From assembly GCA_020056025.1 (NCBI GenBank), contig JAGVIO010000205.1, forward strand, positions 1 through 15,902: DNA of 15,902 nt. Reading direction: 5' to 3'. Position 1 is the stretch's first letter; every line of letters begins with the position of its first letter. Both the position numbers and the translations under genes were made by a program. The notes beneath the pieces are model-generated. The model saw nothing but the letters and a program-made list of their open reading frames with translations. It ran no database searches and was not told where the DNA came from. Positions 7,048 through 13,400 of the stretch are shown piece by piece. This stretch comes from an archaeon (GTDB lineage Archaea; Nanobdellota; Nanobdellia; Woesearchaeales; WJKL01).

Positions 7048-7147
7048 CGCCGCCGCTCGGATTTGAACCGAGATACCCTTTCGGGAACGGGCTTGCTTTA
7101 ACAGTATTGCTCAAGGCCCGCGCATTACCAGATTGTGCCACGGCGGC
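7048..7147 (-). tRNA. tRNA-Ser(UGA) with a 16-nt intron
   Basis: On the minus strand, acceptor GCCGCCG pairs with CGGCGGC, and the discriminator is G, as in tRNA-Ser. The D arm has a 3-bp stem (GCA/TGC). The anticodon stem is CGGGC/GCCCG. The variable arm is long, CCC-GAAA-GGG, which marks a class II tRNA, and the T arm is CTCGG-TTCAAAT-CCGAG. The anticodon loop is C-U-UGA-G-A once CAATACTGTTAAAGCA (7109-7094) is removed from the usual 37/38 position; the anticodon is 7113-7111. The mature length is 84 nt without CCA. A relaxed bulge-helix-bulge can be drawn, with C32-U33-U34 pairing to A-A-G in the intron and 3-nt bulges AG|C and CA|A. Serine rather than leucine follows from UGA and G73. Confidence 0.95.
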
Positions 7148-7172
7148 ATAGAATAGTTTGTAATATCAATTG

Positions 7173-7180
7173 TTTATAAA
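7173..7180 (-). promoter_or_regulatory. TATA box for tRNA-Ser
   Basis: TTTATAAA is centred about 29 nt upstream of the first base of the tRNA, in the short gap after pth2. Confidence 0.6.
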
Positions 7181-7193
7181 TTTAACTAGAGAA

Positions 7194-7532
7194 TCAAAGC
7201 ATCTTCAGCTTTCCTGTTATCCTGTCAATCTTCTCTTCCTTATCAGGCCCAATTCCTAAGCAGGTTATTGTTCCTGGCTCAACAACAGTATGGCCTGCGT
7301 CTGTGATCAAAGAAGTAACCAGTCCTGCTTCGTCAGCCATTTTCTTGTAACGCAATAACTCAGCCTTGTCTTTCACCTTAAGGACAATCTTTTTCATCCC
7401 GAGCATTCGCCATTCATTTACTGTCTTCTCAGGGGATTTCCACGCTGCATCAACAGAAGCATGGGCAACCTGCGCTGCAAGCTTGCCTTTCGGAAGCCTG
7501 AGCTCAGTAATAACCAAAATAACCTGTTTCAC
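7194..7532 (-). CDS. pth2: Peptidyl-tRNA hydrolase, archaeal type (Pth2)
   Basis: 112 residues, full length for the family. It frees tRNA from peptidyl-tRNA that drops off the ribosome. The family signature is clear: MKQVILVITELRLPKGKLAAQVAHAS at the start (the basic and His residues here line the active site), a central KIVLKV strand, and DAGHTVVEPGTITCLGIGP in the second half. The start codon is GTG (7532-7530), directly after the TAA of the acidic protein gene. The start matches the usual MKQ start of the family, and GAGG lies about 8 nt upstream inside the preceding gene, so expression depends on coupling. The tRNA-Ser gene follows 46 nt downstream but has its own TATA box. Confidence 0.97.
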   Translation of the reverse strand: MKQVILVITELRLPKGKLAAQVAHASVDAAWKSPEKTVNEWRMLGMKKIVLKVKDKAELLRYKKMADEAGLVTSLITDAGHTVVEPGTITCLGIGPDKEEKIDRITGKLKML

Positions 7533-7796
7533 TTAGAAATCCTCTTCAAAATCATCCTCTTCTTCATCTTCTGATTCTTCTTCTTCTTCGTCATCTTCGT
7601 CATCGTCATCCTCGTCGTCATCTTCATCATCTTCAGCCTCTTCCTCTTCTTCGTAACCACCCCCTTCTAGACCGTCATCTTCAAACTCTTCTTCAGAGTC
7701 ATCGTCAGAATCCCTTTCTATTTCAGGAATGTTTGTTGGAATCTTCTCTTCTTTAGGCTCTTCTTTGATTTCTTCAACTTTCTTTTTCTTAGGCAT
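7533..7796 (-). CDS. Very acidic small protein upstream of pth2
   Basis: 87 residues. A basic start (MPKKKK) is followed by a Lys/Glu segment to about residue 20. From about 28 onward the sequence is almost only Asp and Glu with a few Ser, Gly, Tyr and Phe, ending DDFEEDF. It must be disordered and highly negative. Such tails occur in nucleic-acid mimics, histone chaperones and ribosome-associated factors, but no family can be named. A GGGGTGAGGGT Shine-Dalgarno lies directly before the ATG and a TATA box is present. Its TAA abuts the GTG of pth2, tying it to translation functions by context. The acidic part comes from GAA/GAT/GAC triplet runs, and its length is probably unstable. Confidence 0.75.
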   Translation of the reverse strand: MPKKKKVEEIKEEPKEEKIPTNIPEIERDSDDDSEEEFEDDGLEGGGYEEEEEAEDDEDDDEDDDDEDDEEEEESEDEEEDDFEEDF

Positions 7797-7840
7797 ACCC
7801 TCACCCCAATGATATGAATATTTGGTTGTTTATGATTTAC

Positions 7841-7850
7841 TTATATATAA
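7841..7850 (-). promoter_or_regulatory. TATA box for the acidic protein-pth2 operon
   Basis: The palindromic TTATATATAA lies about 50 nt before the ATG at 7796. The predicted start near 7820 gives a leader of about 24 nt with a strong Shine-Dalgarno. Confidence 0.55.
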
Positions 7851-7856
7851 ATTTAA

Positions 7857-8135
7857 TCAGTCTTCTACATAAAAATAGCCAAACTCATCCAGGGGCTTTT
7901 CCCATTTAACCTCAACATCCTCCACTTTTGCCATAGAAGGCCCTTTCCTGCAGAATTCAATAAGCTTCTCAATTAACATCCTCTCTCCTTCTGCGCACAC
8001 TTCAACAGAATTGTCATCATTGTTCCTTACCCATCCTTTCAGCCCAAGTGCCTGTGCTTTTGCCCTTACAAAAAACCTAAAGCCAACTCCCTGGACTTCT
8101 CCCTTGATAACAATGCTGGCTCTTGCATTTGGCAT
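7857..8135 (-). CDS. acyP: Acylphosphatase
   Basis: A 92-residue cytosolic enzyme that hydrolyses acyl phosphates such as carbamoyl or 1,3-bisphosphoglyceryl phosphate. The phosphate-binding loop GEVQGVGFRFFV (12-23) holds the catalytic arginine R20. GWVRNN (34-39) holds the catalytic asparagine N38. The length and the C-terminal aromatic segment FGYFYVED fit the family. There is no Shine-Dalgarno before the ATG, but an ATTTATTAAT box (8156-8165) lies about 26 nt upstream, inside the gap after the previous gene, so it is probably leaderless with its own promoter. It may also be read through from the upstream gene, 30 nt away. Confidence 0.96.
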   Translation of the reverse strand: MPNARASIVIKGEVQGVGFRFFVRAKAQALGLKGWVRNNDDNSVEVCAEGERMLIEKLIEFCRKGPSMAKVEDVEVKWEKPLDEFGYFYVED

Positions 8136-8155
8136 GCAACAGCAAGAATTTCAAA

Positions 8156-8165
8156 ATTAATAAAT
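8156..8165 (-). promoter_or_regulatory. TATA box for acylphosphatase, leaderless
   Basis: The minus strand reads ATTTATTAAT, centred about 25-26 nt before the ATG at 8135. It lies in the gap just after the stop of the upstream gene. Confidence 0.5.
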
Positions 8166-9428
8166 CTATCTGAGAACAGCTTCCCTGAATTTGCTGAAAG
8201 CTTTGTAGAAATTTGAATAATCCAGCATATTTGTAGGATGATATGTCTTCTCCCTTATGCATTCTGGCACATTACTCATGCAGGATATTATTTTGCGCGT
8301 CTTTGTATCAAAAAGAGAGCTGTTGTCTGTGTAAAATCCAATGCTTTCTGGCTTCTTTGCTTTTACAGCATTCACGACAATCTCTAATTTCTGCCTGTCT
8401 GCTGCATTCCTGTCTATAAGCAAGACCTTCCTGCCCCTAAGATTCGGCTCATTCTGCCATTGTGCTCTTCCTTCTTCATACCTGAAAGAAATCACAGGCA
8501 GCCCCATTTTGCTGAAAATATATGCCTGAAACTGTCCGCTTGGCATTATGCCAACACCCGTATCATAACTGTCTGACAATAAATGCGCAGAATTGACAAC
8601 CTGATGGAAAGTATCTGTTTCATTTAACTTAACCCTAAGATCCTTCTGCACTTTTGCCCTCAGAGCATATTCAAAAGCTTTTTCAAGATTGCTGATATAT
8701 CCAACATTGACGAATTTCTGCACATCCTTTTCGTCAAAAAACATTTCTTCCAATTTAGGGACATGATCTCCATCAAGTTCATGCTCTATCTCAGACGCAA
8801 GATGGAAATCTTTCACCTTGCGAGCTGAATCCTTTAACGACCTTAACATATCAGGGCAATGCCTGATTTTTTGAATACCCGTCATAATCTTGCTACTCTC
8901 TCCGCCTGATTCTATGTATCCTCTAACAATCTCACACTCTATCTTTTCATCAGACCAGCCTTTCTGCTTATAGATGCGTCTTTTTTCAGCTTCAATCTCC
9001 TTTTCTTTTTCAATTCGCTCTTTTTCATCAGCATAAAGCGTTTCTGGCTTGTATACAAGCCCTACTTCTTTCCTGAGGCCTGCTTCAACAATCTTCACAG
9101 CAGCTTTATCAGCCTGCTTTCTGCTGTTTCCCTGGAGCAAAATTGCCTCTTTGAGAAGCCAGACATAGTCAGGCTTGTCCTCTTTCTTAGGAACTCTTTC
9201 TTTCAGCGCTCCTAACAGCTTTGCAGCTGTTTCAACATCCTCTCGTTCTGGCATAAAATCCAGGCTGAGATCAGCAAGCGCATCCTTTACGCAGGAAAAC
9301 GCTTTACCATATTCTTCATTTGTAGGGTGATACTTTACAAAAGCCTTAAAATCAGAAAATCCCAAAGAGCCGCTTTTCTGCCGGTACGCCCTGAAATCAT
9401 TTACAATTGAGTCAAGTGTTATTGCCAT
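8166..9428 (-). CDS. Large helical protein with a degenerate PRTase-like C-terminal domain
   Basis: 420 residues. I place the start at the second ATG (MAITLDSIV) because a TATA box at 9451-9460 lies about 27 nt upstream of it; the longer start at 9446 would lie only about 10 nt from that box. Residues 1-120 are helical. A highly charged coiled-coil-like stretch spans about 134-156 (ADEKERIEKEKEIEAEKRR). From about 285 the order resembles a type I phosphoribosyltransferase: DTGVGIMPSGQFQAYIFSKMGLPVI, then RGRKVLLIDR. The PRPP loop should read D/E-D/E-x-x-x-T-G and is instead DRNAADRQK, so enzyme activity is doubtful. It may be a nucleotide-sensing or binding domain. The gene has its own leaderless promoter, with acyP downstream. 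Confidence 0.7.
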   Translation of the reverse strand: MAITLDSIVNDFRAYRQKSGSLGFSDFKAFVKYHPTNEEYGKAFSCVKDALADLSLDFMPEREDVETAAKLLGALKERVPKKEDKPDYVWLLKEAILLQGNSRKQADKAAVKIVEAGLRKEVGLVYKPETLYADEKERIEKEKEIEAEKRRIYKQKGWSDEKIECEIVRGYIESGGESSKIMTGIQKIRHCPDMLRSLKDSARKVKDFHLASEIEHELDGDHVPKLEEMFFDEKDVQKFVNVGYISNLEKAFEYALRAKVQKDLRVKLNETDTFHQVVNSAHLLSDSYDTGVGIMPSGQFQAYIFSKMGLPVISFRYEEGRAQWQNEPNLRGRKVLLIDRNAADRQKLEIVVNAVKAKKPESIGFYTDNSSLFDTKTRKIISCMSNVPECIREKTYHPTNMLDYSNFYKAFSKFREAVLR

Positions 9429-9450
9429 AGTAGAATAAGTAAACAATCCC

Positions 9451-9460
9451 CATATATAAA
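9451..9460 (-). promoter_or_regulatory. TATA box deciding the start of the PRTase-like gene
   Basis: The minus strand reads TTTATATATG. About 27 nt downstream is the ATG at 9428, while the ATG at 9446 would be too close for transcripts to include it. Confidence 0.55.
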
Positions 9461-9496
9461 GCTTTCGTTTTTGTAACCACTAATAAGTAACGACTT

Positions 9497-9967
9497 TTAA
9501 TGCAGCATCTCTTCCAGCTTGTTTTCAAGGCATTCTCTGTCACCAATTAGGTCTGCCCTTCTTCTTGCTTCTTCAAGCTCCTCATAGAAATCGCTCCTGC
9601 AGGAATGGAGCTTCTTTATGCTTCTTAAAAGCACGCCAATCCCAAGCCTGTAGGCTGCTATCTTCATCTGCTCACACTCCTGCCCGCCGCAGCCAATCTC
9701 CTCTGCATTTTTCCTGACAACATCCAACTGCCTGTCTATCCTGTTAAAATCTGCTTTTTCAGCATATGCCTCGACGATTTTATAGCTTGCAAGCACGCAA
9801 TTGAGATAAGCTTTAACAAGCGCAATCTCTTCATCTTTCTTGTCAATAGGATATCCTGATCTTCTTGCAAGCTCTATGCAGGACCTTGCATCCTCTACAG
9901 AGCCTTCCCTGATACAATCTTGAACAACCTCAATAATCCCTTCCTCAACAGATGCAACCTCAGTCAT
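9497..9967 (-). CDS. All-helical protein, third gene of the Mre11 operon
   Basis: 156 residues, not recognised. It reads as a bundle of amphipathic helices rich in Glu, Arg and Leu (EEGIIEVVQDCIREGS, YEELEEARRRADLIGD) with six cysteines, including C-G-G-Q-E-C near residue 94. The repeated helix pairs with A-R-S/A-D-L-I-G resemble TPR/SEL-like arrays but do not match a consensus. There is no membrane segment. Its ATG overlaps the stop of the Mre11-like gene (ATGA at 9967-9964), and GGGGATTGAG serves as Shine-Dalgarno, so it is coupled to that nuclease. A role as an accessory partner in DNA end processing is inferred only from this linkage. Confidence 0.65.
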   Translation of the reverse strand: MTEVASVEEGIIEVVQDCIREGSVEDARSCIELARRSGYPIDKKDEEIALVKAYLNCVLASYKIVEAYAEKADFNRIDRQLDVVRKNAEEIGCGGQECEQMKIAAYRLGIGVLLRSIKKLHSCRSDFYEELEEARRRADLIGDRECLENKLEEMLH

Positions 9968-11193
9968 TTCTCAATCCCCATAATCTTTGAAATCTCTTCC
10001 TTTACCCTGTTTTCGAATATCGCTGCATTCTCTCCGTCCTGCTTTTCAGCAAGCAGAGCATGCATGAGCCTTTTCACAAGCAGCTCTTCCTTTTCCTTGT
10101 CCAGCCCCCCTACCTTTATCTGCTGCAGATGCTCTTTTATCAGGCTTGCTTCGATGTTCTCAACAGAATCAGCATTGACTTTAATCTCTTCAAACCCCTT
10201 TGCAATCAGCTTTGAAGTGTTTTTCATCACAAAATAAGCTGATTTGGCAAATATCTTCTCAAATATCTCTTTGAAATTTATGTCAGAAGGCTTACCGGAA
10301 AGCAACGTGCCTTCAACACGCAAGGTAACAATCATGCCAGTCAGTTCTTTTCCTTTCAAGGAAGAAATAATCTCTTCATACACCTGCTCAGGAGTCTTGC
10401 TTTCAGCATCAATAGTTATCTTATGCACATTATGCACAACAATTGGCTCCCATTCAACAGAAGTCTTTCTGTCTTTGACATCAACAATATAAAATCCTCC
10501 TGTCTCCAAATCCTCAAGCTCCTTGAAATTGTTAGGAAATAATGGTCCAGGGTAAGCAATCAGCCCATAACCTTCTTCATTTTTCTGATAGACATAATGC
10601 GGATGCCCTCCTGCATAATAATCAAAACCACGAGGTAAAAAAGACAGTGGCTGTGAATCAATCTCTTTCAGTGATTCTGGCTTCAGTTCGTCTATTGCAG
10701 AATGCAGCATGAAAATCTTATATCCTTCTTCAGACTCGAGGCTTTCCCTGCAGAGGCTTTTGTAGAATTCTTTCTCAAGCCCCCCTTTTTTTCCGAGGAT
10801 TCCTGTGATCTTTGCCCCTGTTTTATTGTCAACTGTGAACTTCAGCTTTATTTTATCTCCTTCTTCATCGCCTTTTGCAACATTGCAGAACAAGCCTGCT
10901 TTTTCCAGGACATCAAGCATCGTTTTTCCTGAAACAGAATAATCATGCGAGCCTGCAATAAGATAGACAGGGATTCCTTTGTCCTTCAGCTCTTTTAGCT
11001 TCTCAACAGTCTCCTTTAATCTCTCGATAGCAGGAAGCGAAGTATTGAAAAGATCCCCTGCAATAAGCACAAAATCAACTTTCTTTGAGATAGCCATATC
11101 TATTGCCTTGACAAATGCTTTTGAAGAGATATCCTTTAATTTAGGATCTCTCCAGCTTCCGATATGGCAGTCAGCCAGATGCGCGAATCTCAT
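9964..11193 (-). CDS. mre11: Mre11/SbcD-like DNA repair nuclease
   Basis: 409 residues, with a calcineurin-type metallophosphoesterase domain in the first 200. The metal-binding motifs are in order: D8 and H10 (LADCHIGSW), D47 (AGDLFN), S82-H83-D84 where the family normally has Asn-His, H164 (LHSAID), H197 and H199 (GGHPHY). The rest fits the capping domain and the helical tail that contacts Rad50 in Mre11. It should process DNA ends in repair. No Rad50, HerA or NurA gene is in this window. It is translationally coupled at both ends by ATGA overlaps to two helical proteins of unknown function. The Asn-to-Ser change affects a metal ligand and may mark a subgroup rather than an inactive enzyme. 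Confidence 0.9.
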   Translation of the reverse strand: MRFAHLADCHIGSWRDPKLKDISSKAFVKAIDMAISKKVDFVLIAGDLFNTSLPAIERLKETVEKLKELKDKGIPVYLIAGSHDYSVSGKTMLDVLEKAGLFCNVAKGDEEGDKIKLKFTVDNKTGAKITGILGKKGGLEKEFYKSLCRESLESEEGYKIFMLHSAIDELKPESLKEIDSQPLSFLPRGFDYYAGGHPHYVYQKNEEGYGLIAYPGPLFPNNFKELEDLETGGFYIVDVKDRKTSVEWEPIVVHNVHKITIDAESKTPEQVYEEIISSLKGKELTGMIVTLRVEGTLLSGKPSDINFKEIFEKIFAKSAYFVMKNTSKLIAKGFEEIKVNADSVENIEASLIKEHLQQIKVGGLDKEKEELLVKRLMHALLAEKQDGENAAIFENRVKEEISKIMGIEK

Positions 11194-11615
11194 CTTACCC
11201 CAACAGGCCTTCTTGCAGCAAGCATTGCCCTTGCTGTTTCTATTCTTTTAAGCAGATTTTCTAATTCTTCAATAACCAGCGCCTTAAGCACAGCAACATT
11301 TCCTTTGCATCTGCTCTTCACATAATCTTCTGGATTCACATTAAACTCATTTGCAATCTTCTTCAGCGCTATCAAAGGTCCGCTGATGCCTGCCAATAAT
11401 GTTGTCAGGTTTGCAAATCCTGTGTCCAGCTGAGGGATATCAAGCAGCAATAATTTCCATGGATTTATGTTTGTACTGCTCATATTAGCTGCCCTGTCGA
11501 TAACCACACATATGCTTTCGCTTAATTTTTTAAGGTCAGAGTCCCTTATATTTGCTGCTTTTGCCTTAAGATTTCCGAGATTTCTATTCATCTCTTTAAA
11601 TTCCCATGATACCAT
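11190..11615 (-). CDS. Helical protein, first gene of the Mre11 operon
   Basis: 141 residues, not recognised. It is predicted to be all helical with alternating polar and leucine-rich pieces (LKKLSESICVVIDRAANM, LLAGISGPLIALKKIANEF). A Leu/Arg-rich C-terminal helix (VIEELENLLKRIETARAMLAARR) could pack against a partner. It has no signal peptide. A GGGTGAT Shine-Dalgarno sits before the ATG, and a TATA-like box at 11650-11660 gives a leader of about 14 nt. Its stop overlaps the ATG of the Mre11-like gene. Consistent order with the nuclease suggests a joint role, possibly as a structural cofactor. That is inference from operon layout only. Confidence 0.65.
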   Translation of the reverse strand: MVSWEFKEMNRNLGNLKAKAANIRDSDLKKLSESICVVIDRAANMSSTNINPWKLLLLDIPQLDTGFANLTTLLAGISGPLIALKKIANEFNVNPEDYVKSRCKGNVAVLKALVIEELENLLKRIETARAMLAARRPVGVR

Positions 11616-11649
11616 TTATATCACCCTGCGCATGCAAATGCTTCTGCTG

Positions 11650-11660
11650 TTTTAAATTTT
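11650..11660 (-). promoter_or_regulatory. TATA box for the Mre11 operon
   Basis: The minus strand reads AAAATTTAAAA. The predicted start near 11629 leaves about 14 nt of leader with GGGTGAT. Confidence 0.45.
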
Positions 11661-11666
11661 TTCGTT

Positions 11667-11717
11667 ATATTAGTTGCCGAATATTTATAATGCGTGACTA
11701 TTGTCGGCAACTAATAT
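11667..11717. promoter_or_regulatory. Perfect 14-bp inverted repeat around a TATA-like box
   Basis: ATATTAGTTGCCGA (11667-11680) and its exact reverse complement TCGGCAACTAATAT (11704-11717) flank 23 bp containing ATATTTATAAT (11681-11691). The position, between divergent genes and over a promoter-like box, suggests an operator. The arms could also form a hairpin if transcribed. Confidence 0.6.
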
Positions 11718-11718
11718 T

Positions 11719-11758
11719 TAAAAGACAGAACGTTATTATGCTTTATTTCTGTCTTTTA
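11719..11758 (+). ncRNA. Candidate short hairpin RNA in the divergent gap
   Basis: TAAAAGACAGAA (11719-11730) pairs perfectly with TTCTGTCTTTTA (11747-11758) over a 16-nt loop. The TATA-like box at 11681-11691 would start transcription near 11712, just before the hairpin, and a TTTTATT stretch follows. It could equally be a terminator or a DNA site. The gene at 11863 has its own promoter downstream, so this is not obviously its leader. Confidence 0.35.
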
Positions 11759-11820
11759 TTATATCCTAAATTATTCTTACTATAATCTTTACTACTTAAT
11801 AATGACTATGAAAGCAAAGA

Positions 11821-11829
11821 TTTATATAT
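11821..11829 (+). promoter_or_regulatory. TATA box for the 208-aa gene
   Basis: TTTATATAT is centred about 38 nt before the ATG at 11863. The predicted start near 11851 leaves a 12-nt leader containing GAGG. Confidence 0.6.
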
Positions 11830-11862
11830 CTGCCCTTCTATCTCCTGCTTCGAGGAAACAAA

Positions 11863-12489
11863 ATGCCACTTGAAAAAGCACTATTACCTTTTGTAGGCCC
11901 TATTGATATTAAAAATGAAGATTTGGGCATTTTGGATATAATAGATACAGACATTCTTAATGTAATAGGCCAATATTCAGACAAAGATCCATTTTTCAAG
12001 CTGTTCACAGATTATATTCTAAAAGACAGTGCAAAATTGAAAAAAAATGGAACAGGCCTTCAAGGCCGCGCTATTGCTGTTTTGGAGGCATATAAAACCT
12101 ATGAGCTGCTCAAAGGCCACGGGAATCCCACTCTAACAAGGAACTTTTTCAGCTTTGTTTTTGAAAATACTCTTGGCGACTCATATGCGCATAAGGATAA
12201 ATTTGTATTTGTAACAGCAGATGTCTTTGGAAATACAGCAACAGTGTTTTATGATAAATTGTATGTTAAAAGAGTCAAGCTCTTGCATAAAGAGTTTGAT
12301 AAAGAAGTTGCAAAATTAAACCCTAAAACATACTTCAGGAAAGATCTTCACTTTAAAGACTATGACATGTACAAATTAAGACTAGGCCTGCACCCTGACA
12401 ACAGGCCAAAGATCAAAAAAGAAGAGATACTTTCTTATGAGACTCCTGCTCAGTTGATAACAACAATTGCATCAAGGTATAAGCACTAA
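11863..12489 (+). CDS. Hypothetical protein, 208 aa
   Basis: Not recognised. It is a soluble protein with no signal or membrane segment and alternating helical and beta stretches. Notable parts are DLGILDIIDTDILNVIGQYSDKD near the N-terminus, a central helix AIAVLEAYKTYELLKGHG, a hydrophobic beta segment KFVFVTADVFGNTATVFYD (about 114-132), and a basic region (KLYVKRVKLLHKEFDKEV). The end is Lys/Arg-rich. A short leader with GAGG supports the start. Its stop TAA overlaps the stop of the convergent lipoprotein gene (12486-12489), so the two genes share no spare sequence. Nothing connects it to a pathway. Base and codon use look like its neighbours. Confidence 0.7.
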   Translation: MPLEKALLPFVGPIDIKNEDLGILDIIDTDILNVIGQYSDKDPFFKLFTDYILKDSAKLKKNGTGLQGRAIAVLEAYKTYELLKGHGNPTLTRNFFSFVFENTLGDSYAHKDKFVFVTADVFGNTATVFYDKLYVKRVKLLHKEFDKEVAKLNPKTYFRKDLHFKDYDMYKLRLGLHPDNRPKIKKEEILSYETPAQLITTIASRYKH

Positions 12490-13190
12490 TATTTTATATC
12501 GCATATCTTGTTGTAATCTGTCATTCTTATGTCGAGCTTTACGCCAATCTTTCTGAGCTCTTTTCTCATATCTTCAACAGCAATATACTTTTCTTTGCCA
12601 GAGCACAGCATTTCTTCATATATGCCGTCGACAAGCCTTTCAAGGGCTTCTGGCGAATAACAGCTGTCAACATCATATGAGCATATTGCCTCATTGCTCA
12701 CTTCTACAGAAGGCAGCGCCTGGAATTTGTTCTGCTTTGCCCAATCTTTTATTTTCATATGCACAGCATAATCATGCGGGCTGGGCAGCATGGAATATGC
12801 ATTGTTGAAAAACATATAACCAGCAGGATGCACATGGTAGAACGAGAAAGAATCCCCTTTTCTCAGGTGCTTGCCAATATCCCATGGCTCGACTTCAACC
12901 CCTATGCTTGGGCCTTTTGCGCTGAACTCCAATTTTCCGCATTTATCATAAACATCAATGAACAATTTTCCCCTGTCTCTGCTTATCCAGGCATCTTCTC
13001 CAGAATAACAGCCCGACAGCCTTGCCATCTGGAACTCTGCTTCTGATCTTGACAAGCGATAAGCAATATCCTTAGCCTTATTCTGACTTATTTCACTTTC
13101 ATAACGCAGATTTTCAGGCCAATTGCAGCCAGAAATAGCTAAATATGCAGATAATCCTACAATAAGGCTTATTCTTCTTGTTTTAGCCAT
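12486..13190 (-). CDS. Lipoprotein with a JAMM-like metalloprotease motif
   Basis: 234 residues from the ATG at 13190. I prefer this start because the TATA box at 13239-13248 lies downstream of the longer possible start (13265), and because it puts a signal peptide at the N-terminus. The lipobox ISGC gives the modified cysteine at residue 22. After a helical stretch and a beta region (DRGKLFIDVYDKCGKLEFSA) comes H119-V-H121-P-A-G, then PSPHD (136-140). The HxHP...PSxxD order is that of JAMM/MPN+ metalloproteases and RadC-like proteins, though with about nine extra residues between the His pair and the Asp. E99 or E101 could be the catalytic acid. Six further cysteines suggest disulfides outside the cell. 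The family assignment is tentative, and it could be a new extracytoplasmic branch. Confidence 0.7.
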   Translation of the reverse strand: MAKTRRISLIVGLSAYLAISGCNWPENLRYESEISQNKAKDIAYRLSRSEAEFQMARLSGCYSGEDAWISRDRGKLFIDVYDKCGKLEFSAKGPSIGVEVEPWDIGKHLRKGDSFSFYHVHPAGYMFFNNAYSMLPSPHDYAVHMKIKDWAKQNKFQALPSVEVSNEAICSYDVDSCYSPEALERLVDGIYEEMLCSGKEKYIAVEDMRKELRKIGVKLDIRMTDYNKICDIKY

Positions 13191-13238
13191 ATTTGACCTA
13201 ACCTTTTTAATAAACCAGTATACTGTTTCAAAATTTTG

Positions 13239-13248
13239 GTTATAAACC
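13239..13248 (-). promoter_or_regulatory. TATA box for the JAMM-like lipoprotein
   Basis: The minus strand reads GGTTTATAACC, about 54 nt before the ATG at 13190. The predicted start near 13218 leaves a leader of about 28 nt with an AGGT element. Confidence 0.45.
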
Positions 13249-13340
13249 TTTCCTTTCAAACACATTTATGTGAAACAATCTATAAATATTTTCTGCTTTT
13301 TATCGTCGGTAAATCAATATATATTCTCTAGTATAGAAAC

Positions 13341-13350
13341 CTTTATATAT
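13341..13350 (+). promoter_or_regulatory. Upstream TATA box before the hairpin RNA
   Basis: CTTTATATAT would place a transcription start near 13371, about 30 nt before the first hairpin. It is one of two candidate promoters for the structured segment. Confidence 0.45.
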
Positions 13351-13371
13351 CAGTTAATACATAATAAAGAA

Positions 13372-13379
13372 TTATAAAT
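13372..13379 (+). promoter_or_regulatory. TATA box 26 nt before the first hairpin
   Basis: TTATAAAT is centred about 26 nt before 13401, which is exactly the first base of hairpin 1. This is the better candidate promoter for a separate RNA. Confidence 0.5.
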
Positions 13380-13400
13380 TCGCAATCAACGAAAATCAAG

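Noticed and set aside
9920..11251. Several plus-strand frames opposite the Mre11 operon
   Set aside because: They are shadows with Ser/Phe-rich translation typical of the antisense of Glu/Lys-rich genes.
11667..11717. Terminal inverted repeats of a small mobile element (MITE)
   Set aside because: Only 23 bp lie between the arms, there is no target-site duplication, and a TATA-like box occupies the centre, so an operator or hairpin is a better reading.
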